In this document: piece by piece, positions 1 through 8,917 of the stretch
Layout: each line of letters starts with the position of its first letter
Position numbering within the stretch: the stretch's first letter is position 1
NCBI GenBank assembly: GCA_003491285.1
Contig: CP022705.1
Location: forward strand, 1,361,501 to 1,425,500
Length of the DNA stretch: 64,000 nucleotides
From: Methanobacterium sp. BRmetb2
GTDB lineage: Archaea > Methanobacteriota > Methanobacteria > Methanobacteriales > Methanobacteriaceae
Direction of reading: 5' to 3'
The notes under the pieces: model-generated
Told to the model about the DNA's origin: nothing
Databases searched by the model: none
The model's input: the letters and a program-made list of their open reading frames with translations, nothing else
Program-made: the position numbers and the translations under genes

Positions 1-54
1 TCTTACAAAATTCCTATAAAATTTTTATATTTAGTTTCACTCGATTAAAACTAA

Positions 55-192
55 GGCCGTGGGAATATAAGAAAAGTAGAAAACTTTGCAAAATCTTATG
101 AAGTAAAACTATCTGTAAATGCTATTAAAATCCTTAAAAAGAGATATTTACTCAAAGATGAGAGTGGTAAACTTATTGAAACACCATCAGGT
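55..192 (+). other. N-terminal coding stretch of nrdJ without a usable start codon
   Basis: The nrdJ frame stays open upstream of the first ATG (193) to a TAA at 52-54. The translated stretch, including the segment KRYLLKDESGKLIETPSG, reads like the usual N-terminus of class II reductases just before the MFRRV motif, so it was coding in the ancestor. No ATG, GTG or TTG occurs in this frame between 55 and 192. An ATA lies at 67, and a GTG at 59 is in another frame and hits a stop after three codons. A TATA-like stretch lies at about 15-32. Either a non-standard start, a lost start codon or a sequence error near 55-70 is needed. Confidence 0.6.
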
Positions 193-1887
193 ATGTTTAG
201 AAGAGTAACTAAAGCAATTTCTGTAGTAGATGAAATATACGAACCAGATATTGATTTAAAGTCAATTGAAGAGAAATTTTACGATTTAATGTCTAATTTG
301 GAATTTCTTCCAAATTCACCAACTTTAATGAATGCTGGAACTCAAATTAATCAACTGTCTGCTTGTTTTGTTTTACCTGTTGAAGATTCTATGGGAGCTA
401 TATTTGATTCACTAAAATATATGGCACTTATCCATAAATCAGGTGGCGGTGTTGGTTTTTCTTTTTCACAGCTTCGACCCCGGGGAGATGTTGTAAAATC
501 AACTAAAGGTATTGCGTCAGGACCGGTTTCGTTTATGCGCATATTTGATGTGGCAACTGATGTAATTAAACAAGGAGGAAGAAGAAGAGGGGCAAATATG
601 GCGGTAATGGATGTTAATCATCCAGATATACTTGATTTTATTTCGTCAAAGGTTCAGGAAGGATTGTTTAAAAATTTTAATCTGTCGGTAGCGGTTCCAG
701 ATAGTTTTATGGATGCAGTGTTAAGTGATGGGAATTATGAATTAATAAATCCCAGAAATAGACAAGTGGTAAGAAAACTTAAGGCAAGATACTTATTTGA
801 TAAAATAGTGGAGATGGCGTGGAAAACAGGAGATCCTGGATTAATTTTTATAGACGAAATAAACAGGCACAATACTGTACCTAAACTTGGAAAAATTACT
901 GCAACAAATCCTTGTGGGGAACAACCACTTATGGATTATGAATCATGCAATTTAGGTTCAATTAATTTAACCAAAATATTTAAAAATGGTAAAATTAACT
1001 GGAAAAGATTAGAATACATTGTAAATGTAGCAGTACACTTTTTAGACAACGTAATCGACGTTAATAATTATCCGTCACCTAAAATTGAAAATGAAACACT
1101 AAAAAATCGTAAAATTGGTCTAGGAGTTATGGGTTTTGCTGATCTACTTTTAATGCTCGGAATTCCGTACGATTCAGTTCCCGCTTTAAAAATAGCTGAA
1201 GAAATTATGAAATTCATATCCAAAAAGGCAACAGAAGCTTCAATCAAATTGGGTAAGGAAAGAGGATCTTTTTCTAACTTCAAGGATAGTAAATGGTATG
1301 ATAACGGCTTTGAGACAATGAGAAATGCTACCACTACTACTATTGCCCCTACTGGAACTATAAGTATATTGGCTGGTGTTACTAGTGGTATAGAACCCTT
1401 ATTTGCAGTTAGTTTCGTTAGAAAAGTATTGGATGGTACTAAATTAATGGAAATAAACCCTGTTTTTAAGAAAATAGCAGAAAAAGAAGGATTCTTTAAC
1501 GAAAGTATCTTAAAAAAGATTGCAGTAAATGGTTCCATCCAAAATATTGAAGAAATTCCAGAAACAATTCGAAGATTATTTGTAACTGCTTATGATATCC
1601 CTCCACAATGTCATGTTAAGATGCAGGCCAGTTTTCAAAAATATGTGGATAATGCTGTTTCTAAAACAGTTAATCTACCTACAGACGCATCCCAGGACGA
1701 TATAAAAAATATTTTTATCTTAGCCTATAAACTAAAATGTAAAGGAATTACTATCTATCGATATGGAACTAAAAAGGAACAGGTCATATACCTTAACAAT
1801 TTCCCAGAAACGGATTCTAATAAAGAATATTTAAATGTTGATCCAGAATTTTCTGGGGGATGTCCTAAGTTTAATTGTCCTCACTAA
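193..1887 (+). CDS. nrdJ: Adenosylcobalamin-dependent (class II) ribonucleoside-diphosphate reductase
   Basis: Reduces ribonucleotides to deoxyribonucleotides using a radical generated from coenzyme B12. Counting from the ATG at 193, the chain shows NSPTLMNAG (41-49) with the redox cysteine C58 in LSAC. NPCGE (239-243) carries the thiyl-radical Cys and its Asn/Glu partners, and C252 in CNLGSINL is the second redox Cys. The phosphate-binding APTGTIS segment follows, and the C-terminus ends in a shuttle cysteine pair (GGCPKFNCPH). There is no ATP-cone. The protein is shorter than usual only because the conserved N-terminal 45 residues or so lie upstream of the first ordinary start codon (see 55-192). 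The cyclase gene starts 24 bp downstream. The family assignment is secure; the true start is not. Confidence 0.9.
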   Translation: MFRRVTKAISVVDEIYEPDIDLKSIEEKFYDLMSNLEFLPNSPTLMNAGTQINQLSACFVLPVEDSMGAIFDSLKYMALIHKSGGGVGFSFSQLRPRGDVVKSTKGIASGPVSFMRIFDVATDVIKQGGRRRGANMAVMDVNHPDILDFISSKVQEGLFKNFNLSVAVPDSFMDAVLSDGNYELINPRNRQVVRKLKARYLFDKIVEMAWKTGDPGLIFIDEINRHNTVPKLGKITATNPCGEQPLMDYESCNLGSINLTKIFKNGKINWKRLEYIVNVAVHFLDNVIDVNNYPSPKIENETLKNRKIGLGVMGFADLLLMLGIPYDSVPALKIAEEIMKFISKKATEASIKLGKERGSFSNFKDSKWYDNGFETMRNATTTTIAPTGTISILAGVTSGIEPLFAVSFVRKVLDGTKLMEINPVFKKIAEKEGFFNESILKKIAVNGSIQNIEEIPETIRRLFVTAYDIPPQCHVKMQASFQKYVDNAVSKTVNLPTDASQDDIKNIFILAYKLKCKGITIYRYGTKKEQVIYLNNFPETDSNKEYLNVDPEFSGGCPKFNCPH

Positions 1888-1910
1888 AATCAAATAATTC
1901 AGGTGATATA

Positions 1911-2468
1911 ATGATAGAAGTTGAAGTTAAAGCCCATGTAAACGATTTCAGTCCAGTTAAAAATGCTTTGGCCAAGTTAGATGCTGAGCTTATAAAAACT
2001 GAGCTTCAGGATGATATTTACTTTAATGCACCCCACCGTGATTTTGCTAAAACAGATGAGGCACTTCGAATTAGAAAGGTTACCCAACCGGGTTTAGAAA
2101 ATTCAAAATATGAAAAATTAATTTTAACATATAAAGGAGCGAAGATGGACGCTGTTAGTAAAACCCGAAAAGAAATAGAAGTTGAAATTGAAGATTTGGA
2201 AAAAATGTCTTCTATTCTGGAAAATATTGGATTCATTCCCGTTGCAAATGTTAATAAAAAAAGAGTTATCTACCACTACCATAGTTTTATTATAAGTCTG
2301 GATGAAGTTCGGGATGTAGGAACGTTTGTGGAAATCGAAACTGAAGCCAATGAAGGCGAAAATTTTGAAGATTCTGTAGAAAAAATTTTCGAAATATATA
2401 AAAAAATAGGAATTACAGATGGATTTGAAAGAAGATCTTATCTGGAACTTATGGGAATTTATATTTAA
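1911..2468 (+). CDS. cyaB: Class IV (CYTH) adenylate cyclase / triphosphate-tunnel enzyme
   Basis: A 185-residue CYTH-superfamily protein. The N-terminal EVEVK signature is followed by alternating charged beta strands (ALRIRK, LTYKG, KTRKEIEVEIED, SLDEVRDVGTFVEIE) that form the triphosphate tunnel and bind metal. Archaeal members are usually annotated as class IV adenylate cyclase, but CYTH proteins also act as thiamine-triphosphatases or polyphosphatases, so the substrate is not proven. The ATG at 1911 is preferred because AGGTGAT stands 4 nt upstream; a longer frame opens at 1875 inside the end of nrdJ but has no ribosome binding site. The gene lies 23 bp after nrdJ and is probably cotranscribed with it. 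Confidence 0.75.
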   Translation: MIEVEVKAHVNDFSPVKNALAKLDAELIKTELQDDIYFNAPHRDFAKTDEALRIRKVTQPGLENSKYEKLILTYKGAKMDAVSKTRKEIEVEIEDLEKMSSILENIGFIPVANVNKKRVIYHYHSFIISLDEVRDVGTFVEIETEANEGENFEDSVEKIFEIYKKIGITDGFERRSYLELMGIYI

Positions 2469-2699
2469 TTGGTTCAATACTTGACTTTCGAGAAAATAAC
2501 CATATATTAAATTGTAAAATTTGATTATTATAAAAAAGTACGATAATATAAAAAAATGGATAATTTAAAATGGAAATGTATTTTTTTTATCATTCCATAT
2601 GGGTAAATATTTTAATTATAAAGCGTAAAGTTAAATAGATTAATTCCTTTAGAAAAGTTTCAAGTTTAAATCTATTATCTAAATAATGGTGGGTATAAT

Positions 2700-3875
2700 T
2701 TGAAGTATTTTGTAAGTCCTTTCAATAAAGAAGTGAATTTAGAATTTCCAAAGAATATTACCATCTATGATACAACTTTAAGAGATGGTGAACAAACACC
2801 AGGGGTTTGTTTAAGAACCCCTGAAAAACTTAAAATAGCCCAAAAGCTGGATGAACTTAAAATTCACCAGATTGAAGCTGGTTTTCCCATAGTATCCAAT
2901 GAAGAAAAAAGATCAGTAAAGGCCATAGTTAATGAAGATTTAAATGCAGATATAATTGTTCTCTCCCGTACTAAGAAGGAAGATATTGATGTAGCGTTGG
3001 ATTGTGATGTTGATGGCATAATAACATTCATGGGAACTTCAGATATTCATTTGCAACACAAACTAAAACTTTCCAAGGATCAAGCTCTGAATGTATGTAT
3101 GAAATCAATTGAGTATGCTAAAGATCATGGGATATTTGTGGCTTTTTCAGCCGAAGATGCAACCAGAACAGACTTAGATTTCCTTAAAAGAATTTATAAA
3201 AAAGCAGAAAATTATGGTGTTGACAGAATTCACATAGCTGATACTGTAGGGGCTATAAATCCATATGGTATGGATTTTTTGGTAAGGGAGCTTCGATCAC
3301 ATCTAAAAGTAGATATTGCTATGCACTGCCATAATGACTTTGGTTTGGCTCTTTCTAATTCAATCGCAGGACTTTTAGCAGGAGGAAATGCCATATCAAC
3401 CACAGTTAATGGTATAGGTGAAAGGGCAGGTAATACTTCTCTGGAAGAGTTGATAATGGCTCTGCTTATGGTTTATGGGGTTGATCTCGGATTTAATATA
3501 AAGGTGTTTTATGAGCTTTCCAAACTGGTCGAGGAACTTACTCACATGAAGATACCTGATAACAAGCCTATAGTTGGAAGAAATGTGTTCCGTCACGAAT
3601 CAGGTATACATGTTGACGCAGTTATTGAAGAACCATTAACATACGAGCCATTTCTACCAGAATTAATAGGCCATCATAGGAGGATAGTTTTAGGTAAACA
3701 TTCAGGGTGCCGGGCAGTAAAAGCAAAACTTCAAGAATGCGGAATAGAAGTGACTAGAGACGAATTATGTGAAATCGTTGAACAAGTTAAAATGCAAAGA
3801 GAAGAGGGTAAATATATTAACGACAAATTATTCAATAAGATAGTTAAATCCATCCGCGGACCGGTGGACTTCTAA
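2700..3875 (+). CDS. aksA: Homocitrate synthase family protein AksA (coenzyme B pathway)
   Basis: Condenses acetyl-CoA with 2-oxoglutarate, and then with its longer homologues, in the 2-oxosuberate pathway that supplies the side chain of coenzyme B. The 391-residue chain carries the TIM-barrel signature DTTLRDGEQTPG (24-35), the metal-binding HCHNDFG (209-215), the GIGERAGN motif at about 239 and the C-terminal HESGIHVDA stretch. Its sequence resembles methanogen AksA more than LeuA or CimA. The start is a TTG preceded by GGTGGG. A homoaconitase large-subunit gene follows about 95 bp downstream, which fits the same chain-elongation pathway. Confidence 0.85.
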   Translation: MKYFVSPFNKEVNLEFPKNITIYDTTLRDGEQTPGVCLRTPEKLKIAQKLDELKIHQIEAGFPIVSNEEKRSVKAIVNEDLNADIIVLSRTKKEDIDVALDCDVDGIITFMGTSDIHLQHKLKLSKDQALNVCMKSIEYAKDHGIFVAFSAEDATRTDLDFLKRIYKKAENYGVDRIHIADTVGAINPYGMDFLVRELRSHLKVDIAMHCHNDFGLALSNSIAGLLAGGNAISTTVNGIGERAGNTSLEELIMALLMVYGVDLGFNIKVFYELSKLVEELTHMKIPDNKPIVGRNVFRHESGIHVDAVIEEPLTYEPFLPELIGHHRRIVLGKHSGCRAVKAKLQECGIEVTRDELCEIVEQVKMQREEGKYINDKLFNKIVKSIRGPVDF

Positions 3876-3970
3876 AAATATAAAGCAATGAAAAGTTTTC
3901 AATAAAAAATAGTTTGAATCTTCTTTATTGTTTAGAATGATTATAAAATTGATTGTTAGTGGTTTTTGAT

Positions 3971-5224
3971 ATGAATATTACCGAGAAAATCTTAGCAAGG
4001 GCCTCCCAAAAAAGGGAAGTTAATCCCGGCGAACTAATTAAGGTAGATGTAGATCTAGCAATGACACATGATGGAACCTCCCCACCTACCATAAATACAT
4101 TTAAAAAAATTGCAGATACAGTATGGGATAATGAAAAGATTGTTATTGTTTTTGATCATAATTTACCTGCAAATAATATTGGTTCTGCAGAATTTCAAAA
4201 AGTAACTCGGAAATTTGCCAGGGAACAAGGGATAAAGAATATTTACACTCATGGAGAGGGCATATGTCATCAGGTTCTCCCTGAAAAAGGATATATAAAC
4301 CCTGGAAAAGTTATTGTAGGTGCAGATTCTCACACATGTACTTATGGGGCCTTTGGAGCATTTGCTACAGGTGTAGGGGCTACAGATATGGCTATGATTT
4401 TTGCAACCGGCAGGACATGGTTTATGGTTCCTGAAGCATATGAAATCATTATAACTGGTAATTTAGGACCATATACAACTGCGAAAGATGTTATTTTGAA
4501 TGTTATTGGTGAAATTGGCTCTTATGGAGCAACATATAAATCACTTGAATTTCACGGAGAAACAGTAGAATCCCTGGATGTATCGGGAAGAATGACCATG
4601 TGTAATATGGCAGTGGAAATGGGGGCAAAAAATGGAATAATGGAACCTAATCCTCTGACATTGAAATATTTAAAAGAAAGGTCCGGTGATTCTTTTGAGA
4701 TAGTAAGATCTGATAAAGATTCCCAATATGAAAAAGAATATTTATTTGATATAAATGATATGGAACCGCAGGTGGCATGTCCACATAATGTAGATAATGT
4801 AAAAAATATTTCCAAGGTCGAAGGGGTGCACATAGATCAGGCTTTTATAGGTTCATGCACCAATGGTCGTCTGGAAGATTTAAGAATAGCATCCCAAATC
4901 TTGGAAGATAAAAAGGTACACCCGGACGTTCGTTTAATAGTAATCCCCGCTTCTGCAGAAATTTATTCTAATGCCTTAAAAGAAGATATTATTGACAAAT
5001 TTATATCTGCAGGAGCAATAGTTTGTAATCCTGGTTGTGGGCCTTGTTTAGGTGCTCACATGGGAGTAATAGGCTCTGGGGAAACAGCGATCGCCACCAC
5101 CAACCGGAACTTTTTAGGAAGAATGGGCGACCCTGATTCAGAAGTTTATCTGGCAAATCCTGCTGTGGTAGCATCTTCAGCAGTAGAGGGCGTAATTAAA
5201 AACCCGGAATCATTAGTTAAATGA
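3971..5224 (+). CDS. hacA: Homoaconitase / 3-isopropylmalate dehydratase large subunit
   Basis: Aconitase-family large subunit of about 418 residues, the length of archaeal LeuC/HacA proteins. It isomerises the AksA product by dehydration and rehydration. Ligands for the [4Fe-4S] cluster are visible as CTNGR (Cys near residue 296) and the CNPGCGPCLGAHMG segment (Cys near 356 and 359). The position next to aksA argues for homoaconitase (coenzyme B) rather than leucine synthesis, but these enzymes share substrates and the discriminating loop lies in the small subunit, which is not in this window. The ATG at 3971 is preferred over a TTG at 3953 because GTGG lies at the right distance. Confidence 0.8.
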   Translation: MNITEKILARASQKREVNPGELIKVDVDLAMTHDGTSPPTINTFKKIADTVWDNEKIVIVFDHNLPANNIGSAEFQKVTRKFAREQGIKNIYTHGEGICHQVLPEKGYINPGKVIVGADSHTCTYGAFGAFATGVGATDMAMIFATGRTWFMVPEAYEIIITGNLGPYTTAKDVILNVIGEIGSYGATYKSLEFHGETVESLDVSGRMTMCNMAVEMGAKNGIMEPNPLTLKYLKERSGDSFEIVRSDKDSQYEKEYLFDINDMEPQVACPHNVDNVKNISKVEGVHIDQAFIGSCTNGRLEDLRIASQILEDKKVHPDVRLIVIPASAEIYSNALKEDIIDKFISAGAIVCNPGCGPCLGAHMGVIGSGETAIATTNRNFLGRMGDPDSEVYLANPAVVASSAVEGVIKNPESLVK

Positions 5225-5279
5225 CTATATCTTAGTTATCACTATAATATATCATAAAAAAATAAACATAGTGAGCAAA

Positions 5280-5810
5280 ATGGATATTAACATCATTGAT
5301 GAGATAAAAAAAGTTGAAAAAAAGATTGGTGAACTTTCTAATACTCAAAAAATTCTTTTAGCTACAGACGGTTCAGTCACAACTATATTAGATGTTTTAA
5401 ATGGCGGTAAAATCAATATTAAAACCATGACCCAAGAATTTCAGGAATCTAATGAAGAAATTGCTAGGGCACTGGATATTATTGCAGGGGATACAATAAA
5501 TTATAGGGTGGTTATCATGGGACGCAAAAAGCCCCTGATTCATGCAGTCTCCTACATACCAGTTGAAAGACTTAATAATAGTTTTAGAGAGGACTTAATT
5601 AGAGCAGATATTCCTATAGGTAGAATTCTAAAAAAGCATAATATTGAGTCTCGAAGAGAAATTAAGATGATCGGTGTAGAAAAACCCAGCCAGGAACTTT
5701 CTGATATTTTTAATACAGATTCTATGATGTTAACCAGGACTTATAATATTATCCATAAAGACATGGTTCTTATAAGAATCAAGGAAACATTTCCCTATTC
5801 TTTATTTTAA
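5280..5810 (+). CDS. DUF98 / chorismate-pyruvate-lyase-like protein
   Basis: A 176-residue protein of the DUF98 (Rv2949c-like) family. Some members cleave chorismate to 4-hydroxybenzoate and pyruvate. The family features are RREIKMIGVE and the PIGRILKKHNIE segment, followed by a C-terminal strand pattern (LTRTYNII, MVLIRIKETFP). The ATG at 5280 has GTGAG just upstream; a GTG at 5271 is an alternative. It lies 55 bp after homoaconitase. What 4-hydroxybenzoate would be used for in a methanogen is not evident from the neighbours, so the substrate remains open. Confidence 0.65.
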   Translation: MDINIIDEIKKVEKKIGELSNTQKILLATDGSVTTILDVLNGGKINIKTMTQEFQESNEEIARALDIIAGDTINYRVVIMGRKKPLIHAVSYIPVERLNNSFREDLIRADIPIGRILKKHNIESRREIKMIGVEKPSQELSDIFNTDSMMLTRTYNIIHKDMVLIRIKETFPYSLF

Positions 5811-5895
5811 AAATTGAATATATGATAACTATTTCAAATTTTATAAATATAATAATGTTTTAAACATTTTACCAGCAGTTGATGAATGTGATTGT

Positions 5896-6882
5896 ATGGG
5901 CGTGAAACTTAAAGATATTGTGAAACCAGAAGAGATAAAATTTGAAGATTTGAAGGGTAAAATAGTAGCTATTGATGCGGCTAATGCTCTTTATCAGTTT
6001 TTATCAAGCATACGCCAGCAGGATGGCACACCACTAAAGGATCACCAGGGTAGAGTAACATCTCATTTAAGTGGACTTTTATACAGAACCTCGGCACTGG
6101 TAGATAAAGGAATAAAACCGGTTTATGTATTCGATGGAAAGTCACATTCTTTAAAAGGAGATACTCAAACTAAAAGAAGCGAGATTAGGATTGAATCTGA
6201 GAAAAAATGGAAAAAGGCCCTTGAAAAGGGGGAAATAGAGGAAGCTCGTAAATATGCTGTTAGATCTTCAAGAATGTCAGCAGAAATTATTGAAAGTTCA
6301 AAAAAACTTTTAGATCTCATGGGAATACCATTTATCCAAGCTGTGGGGGAAGGAGAAGCTCAAGCCACATACATGGTTCAAAATGGCGATGCATGGTGTG
6401 TTGCATCTCAAGATTATGACTGTATTTTATTTGGCGCACCCCTCATGGTAAGGAATTTAGCTATCTCCTCTACAAGAGCTAATTTAGAAATGTTTGAATT
6501 AAATAAAGTTTTAAATAATTTGGACATAACTCGAGAACAACTGGTAGATGTAGCAATACTGGTTGGAACTGATTTCAATCAGGGAATAAAAGGTGTAGGT
6601 GCAAAAACTGGCTTAAAACTCTTAAAGGAACATAAAGATATTTACAGTGTTATAAAACATTTAGATGTTGAAATGGAAGTTGATCCTGCTGTCCTTCGAG
6701 ATATATTTCTAAAACCTGATGTTGCAGTTGATTATGAGATAAAATGGAAAAAACCAGATAAAGATGAGCTAATCGATTTTTTAAGTGGAGAACACAGTTT
6801 TTCACAGGATCGAGTTCTAAATGCAGTAGAAAAGATAAAAGGATTGAATATTACTCAAAAAAGTTTGGAAGATTGGTTTTAA
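5896..6882 (+). CDS. fen: Flap endonuclease 1
   Basis: Structure-specific 5' nuclease that removes flaps in Okazaki-fragment maturation and repair. The 328 residues are the normal archaeal length. The N-terminal XPG domain holds AIDAANALYQF and the VYVFDGK acidic motif. The XPG-I domain holds VGEGEAQA and the ASQDYDCILFG metal ligands, and a helix-hairpin-helix follows (GVGAKTGLKLL). The last eight residues, QKSLEDWF, form a PIP box for binding the PCNA clamp. The start has GTGAT upstream. Confidence 0.95.
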   Translation: MGVKLKDIVKPEEIKFEDLKGKIVAIDAANALYQFLSSIRQQDGTPLKDHQGRVTSHLSGLLYRTSALVDKGIKPVYVFDGKSHSLKGDTQTKRSEIRIESEKKWKKALEKGEIEEARKYAVRSSRMSAEIIESSKKLLDLMGIPFIQAVGEGEAQATYMVQNGDAWCVASQDYDCILFGAPLMVRNLAISSTRANLEMFELNKVLNNLDITREQLVDVAILVGTDFNQGIKGVGAKTGLKLLKEHKDIYSVIKHLDVEMEVDPAVLRDIFLKPDVAVDYEIKWKKPDKDELIDFLSGEHSFSQDRVLNAVEKIKGLNITQKSLEDWF

Positions 6883-7062
6883 CCATATAAATAGGTTTCA
6901 GCCGGATTAAATTTCTACAATTATGGCCATAAGATTTTTTTAAATAATAACAATAAAAATTAGGATTAGAACTAATTGAAAAGATTTATAATACAGTAAC
7001 AGAGATTATTAGAAATTAGAAATATTTCATATTTGAAAATTCATTATAAGGGGATATATAAT

Positions 7063-8241
7063 ATGAAATGCCCGAAATGTGGTAAAGAAAATTCGGATGG
7101 CTCTAAATTTTGTGCAAATTGTGGTTACGATTTAAAAAGTATTCCCATACAAAATATAAATCCTAAATCTGAACAAGATAATAGTAAAACATCAAAACAA
7201 TCTTCAAAAGATATTAAAACTTCCGAAAAACCAGTTAAAAACAAAACTAATACTAAATTAATTTTAATTGTAGGTGCACTTATTGTGCTGGTGGCCATAG
7301 TAGGGGTCTTTGCAATATCTTCAACTTTTTCTTCACCAAAACCCCAAAATTCTGCAGTATTCATTGTTTCAGCTGTTTCAGGAACTTCTATTGTCACTGA
7401 TCCTACAAATAACAAGAATTATACAGTTAATGTTGAATATTATGGAATCAGTAGTGGATCTGGATTTATTATAACTGGTGACGGTTATATTGCAACTGCT
7501 GCTCATGTTGTGGCTGATCCATGGGACATAAGTAAGAAAGGCGTTATTCGAAAAATGAATGATGATGATATAAAATATTATGTAGATAAAGCAGCCATGT
7601 ATATATTTTTACAGAAATATTATCCTGAAGTTTTGAAAAATATGACTGAAAGTGACTTAGATGATTTAACTTCAACATTTATGGAAGCAGGAGCAGTCAA
7701 AGCTACTAAATATCAGCATGATATTTATATTAGGGGACCTGCATTTCCAGATAGTCCCAACAATCCTCCTGTAGCTAAATTAGTGGATATGGGAAATTCT
7801 GAAAATGAAATAGATGTTGCGCTGTTAAAGGTAGATAATGTTTATAATCTACCTGCACTTTCTGTTAGTTCTGAAAAAATCGAAGTAGGTGATGATGTAC
7901 GTATATACGGATACCCTATGGAACAGTTTGCCTTTTATAAAGATGTATCTACAACAGAGGCCAGTGATGAACTATGGAATAGTATTTACACTGCAACTTT
8001 AACTCAAGGAATAGTTAGTGGAGAAAGACCATCACCGTCAGGAATAAAATACTATCAAACTGATGCTGCGGTAGATAGTGGGAGTAGTGGAGGCCCGGTA
8101 TGCGATAAAAATGGTAAAGCCATTGGTATTTTAGTCCAGGGATTTGAAAAACAAGGATTTAACTTTTTCCTCCCTACAGAATATTTAATCCAGATGTGCA
8201 ATGAGAATGGTATTTCTCTTAATAGAGGGTTATTCTGGTGA
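7063..8241 (+). CDS. Membrane-anchored zinc-ribbon trypsin-like serine protease
   Basis: About 392 residues. A zinc ribbon opens the protein (CPKC at 3-6, CANC at 17-20). A polar Ser/Lys linker and one hydrophobic segment (about 65-86) follow, then a chymotrypsin-fold domain likely outside the membrane. The catalytic His is in TAAHVV (about H148), the Asp in IDVALLKVD and the Ser in DSGSSGGPV. The fold resembles HtrA/DegP proteases, but no PDZ domain is present. About 80 residues between the His and Asp regions are an unusual charged insertion. The ATG at 7063 is preferred because AAGGGGAT precedes it. The role is inferred to be surface protein quality control; the substrate is unknown. Confidence 0.75.
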   Translation: MKCPKCGKENSDGSKFCANCGYDLKSIPIQNINPKSEQDNSKTSKQSSKDIKTSEKPVKNKTNTKLILIVGALIVLVAIVGVFAISSTFSSPKPQNSAVFIVSAVSGTSIVTDPTNNKNYTVNVEYYGISSGSGFIITGDGYIATAAHVVADPWDISKKGVIRKMNDDDIKYYVDKAAMYIFLQKYYPEVLKNMTESDLDDLTSTFMEAGAVKATKYQHDIYIRGPAFPDSPNNPPVAKLVDMGNSENEIDVALLKVDNVYNLPALSVSSEKIEVGDDVRIYGYPMEQFAFYKDVSTTEASDELWNSIYTATLTQGIVSGERPSPSGIKYYQTDAAVDSGSSGGPVCDKNGKAIGILVQGFEKQGFNFFLPTEYLIQMCNENGISLNRGLFW

Positions 8242-8265
8242 TTGAATTCAGTTAAAACAAGTTAA

Positions 8266-8883
8266 TTAGAACGGAGGATAATCTCCAAAAAATTCAATAG
8301 CATACTTACGTGCTGTTTTTATTTGGGAAGGAAATTCTCCCTTTAATTTGTCCTCTATTTCTTTTCTATTTTTTGAACCTGCAACAATTTTAAGAACCTG
8401 CGTATACAAATTCAGCGCTTTTGGTGATGGTTTGCATGGTACTTCAAGTGTAATACACACATCTTCTCTTTTGAAGCAGTTCAACCTAACAAATGGAGAT
8501 ACTGAACCAATTAGAACCCCCCACTTGAGTTCTATAAGTGGAGGAACTCCAACTTTTTCTTTCCTATTTTTATCAGTTAATTTCTCATAATTAGAAGATT
8601 TATAACAGTGTGGTTCAACATAAATCTTGGGTTTGTAGGTTTTTATCAGGGACAAAATCTCTTTGCCTATCTTTGAATCGTAATAACCTTCATCTAAAGT
8701 ACTGATATAAGGACTTTCATCACAATTGTATATAAGAAGCTTTCCATCATTAACATCATGACTATTAATTTGATTTAAGGCTTCAATGGTTGTTGAGCCC
8801 TCTTTACCATGCACTCCCCCAATAAATAAACGGACAGGTTCACTACTTTTATCAATAATTTTAAAAAAACTCATGTAACTCAT
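8266..8883 (-). CDS. DUF2119 family protein, zinc-carboxypeptidase-like
   Basis: A 205-residue protein resembling the methanogen DUF2119 family. GGVHGKEG (about residues 22-29) and EPHCYK (about 90-95) look like the HxxE and His zinc ligands of M14-type aspartoacylase/succinylglutamate desuccinylases, suggesting a metal-dependent amidase or peptidase. No substrate can be read from the sequence. It lies 34 bp downstream of the ahcY-like gene on the same strand and converges with the serine protease gene. Two close ATG codons (8883 and 8874) make the start uncertain by three residues. Confidence 0.6.
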   Translation of the reverse strand: MSYMSFFKIIDKSSEPVRLFIGGVHGKEGSTTIEALNQINSHDVNDGKLLIYNCDESPYISTLDEGYYDSKIGKEILSLIKTYKPKIYVEPHCYKSSNYEKLTDKNRKEKVGVPPLIELKWGVLIGSVSPFVRLNCFKREDVCITLEVPCKPSPKALNLYTQVLKIVAGSKNRKEIEDKLKGEFPSQIKTARKYAIEFFGDYPPF

Positions 8884-8917
8884 TTATCATTTTCGAACTG
8901 GAAAGAAATAAGAAGGT

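Noticed and set aside
1068..1538. 156-codon frame antisense to nrdJ
   Set aside because: Exact shadow of a strongly conserved coding frame; no ribosome binding site and no family resemblance.
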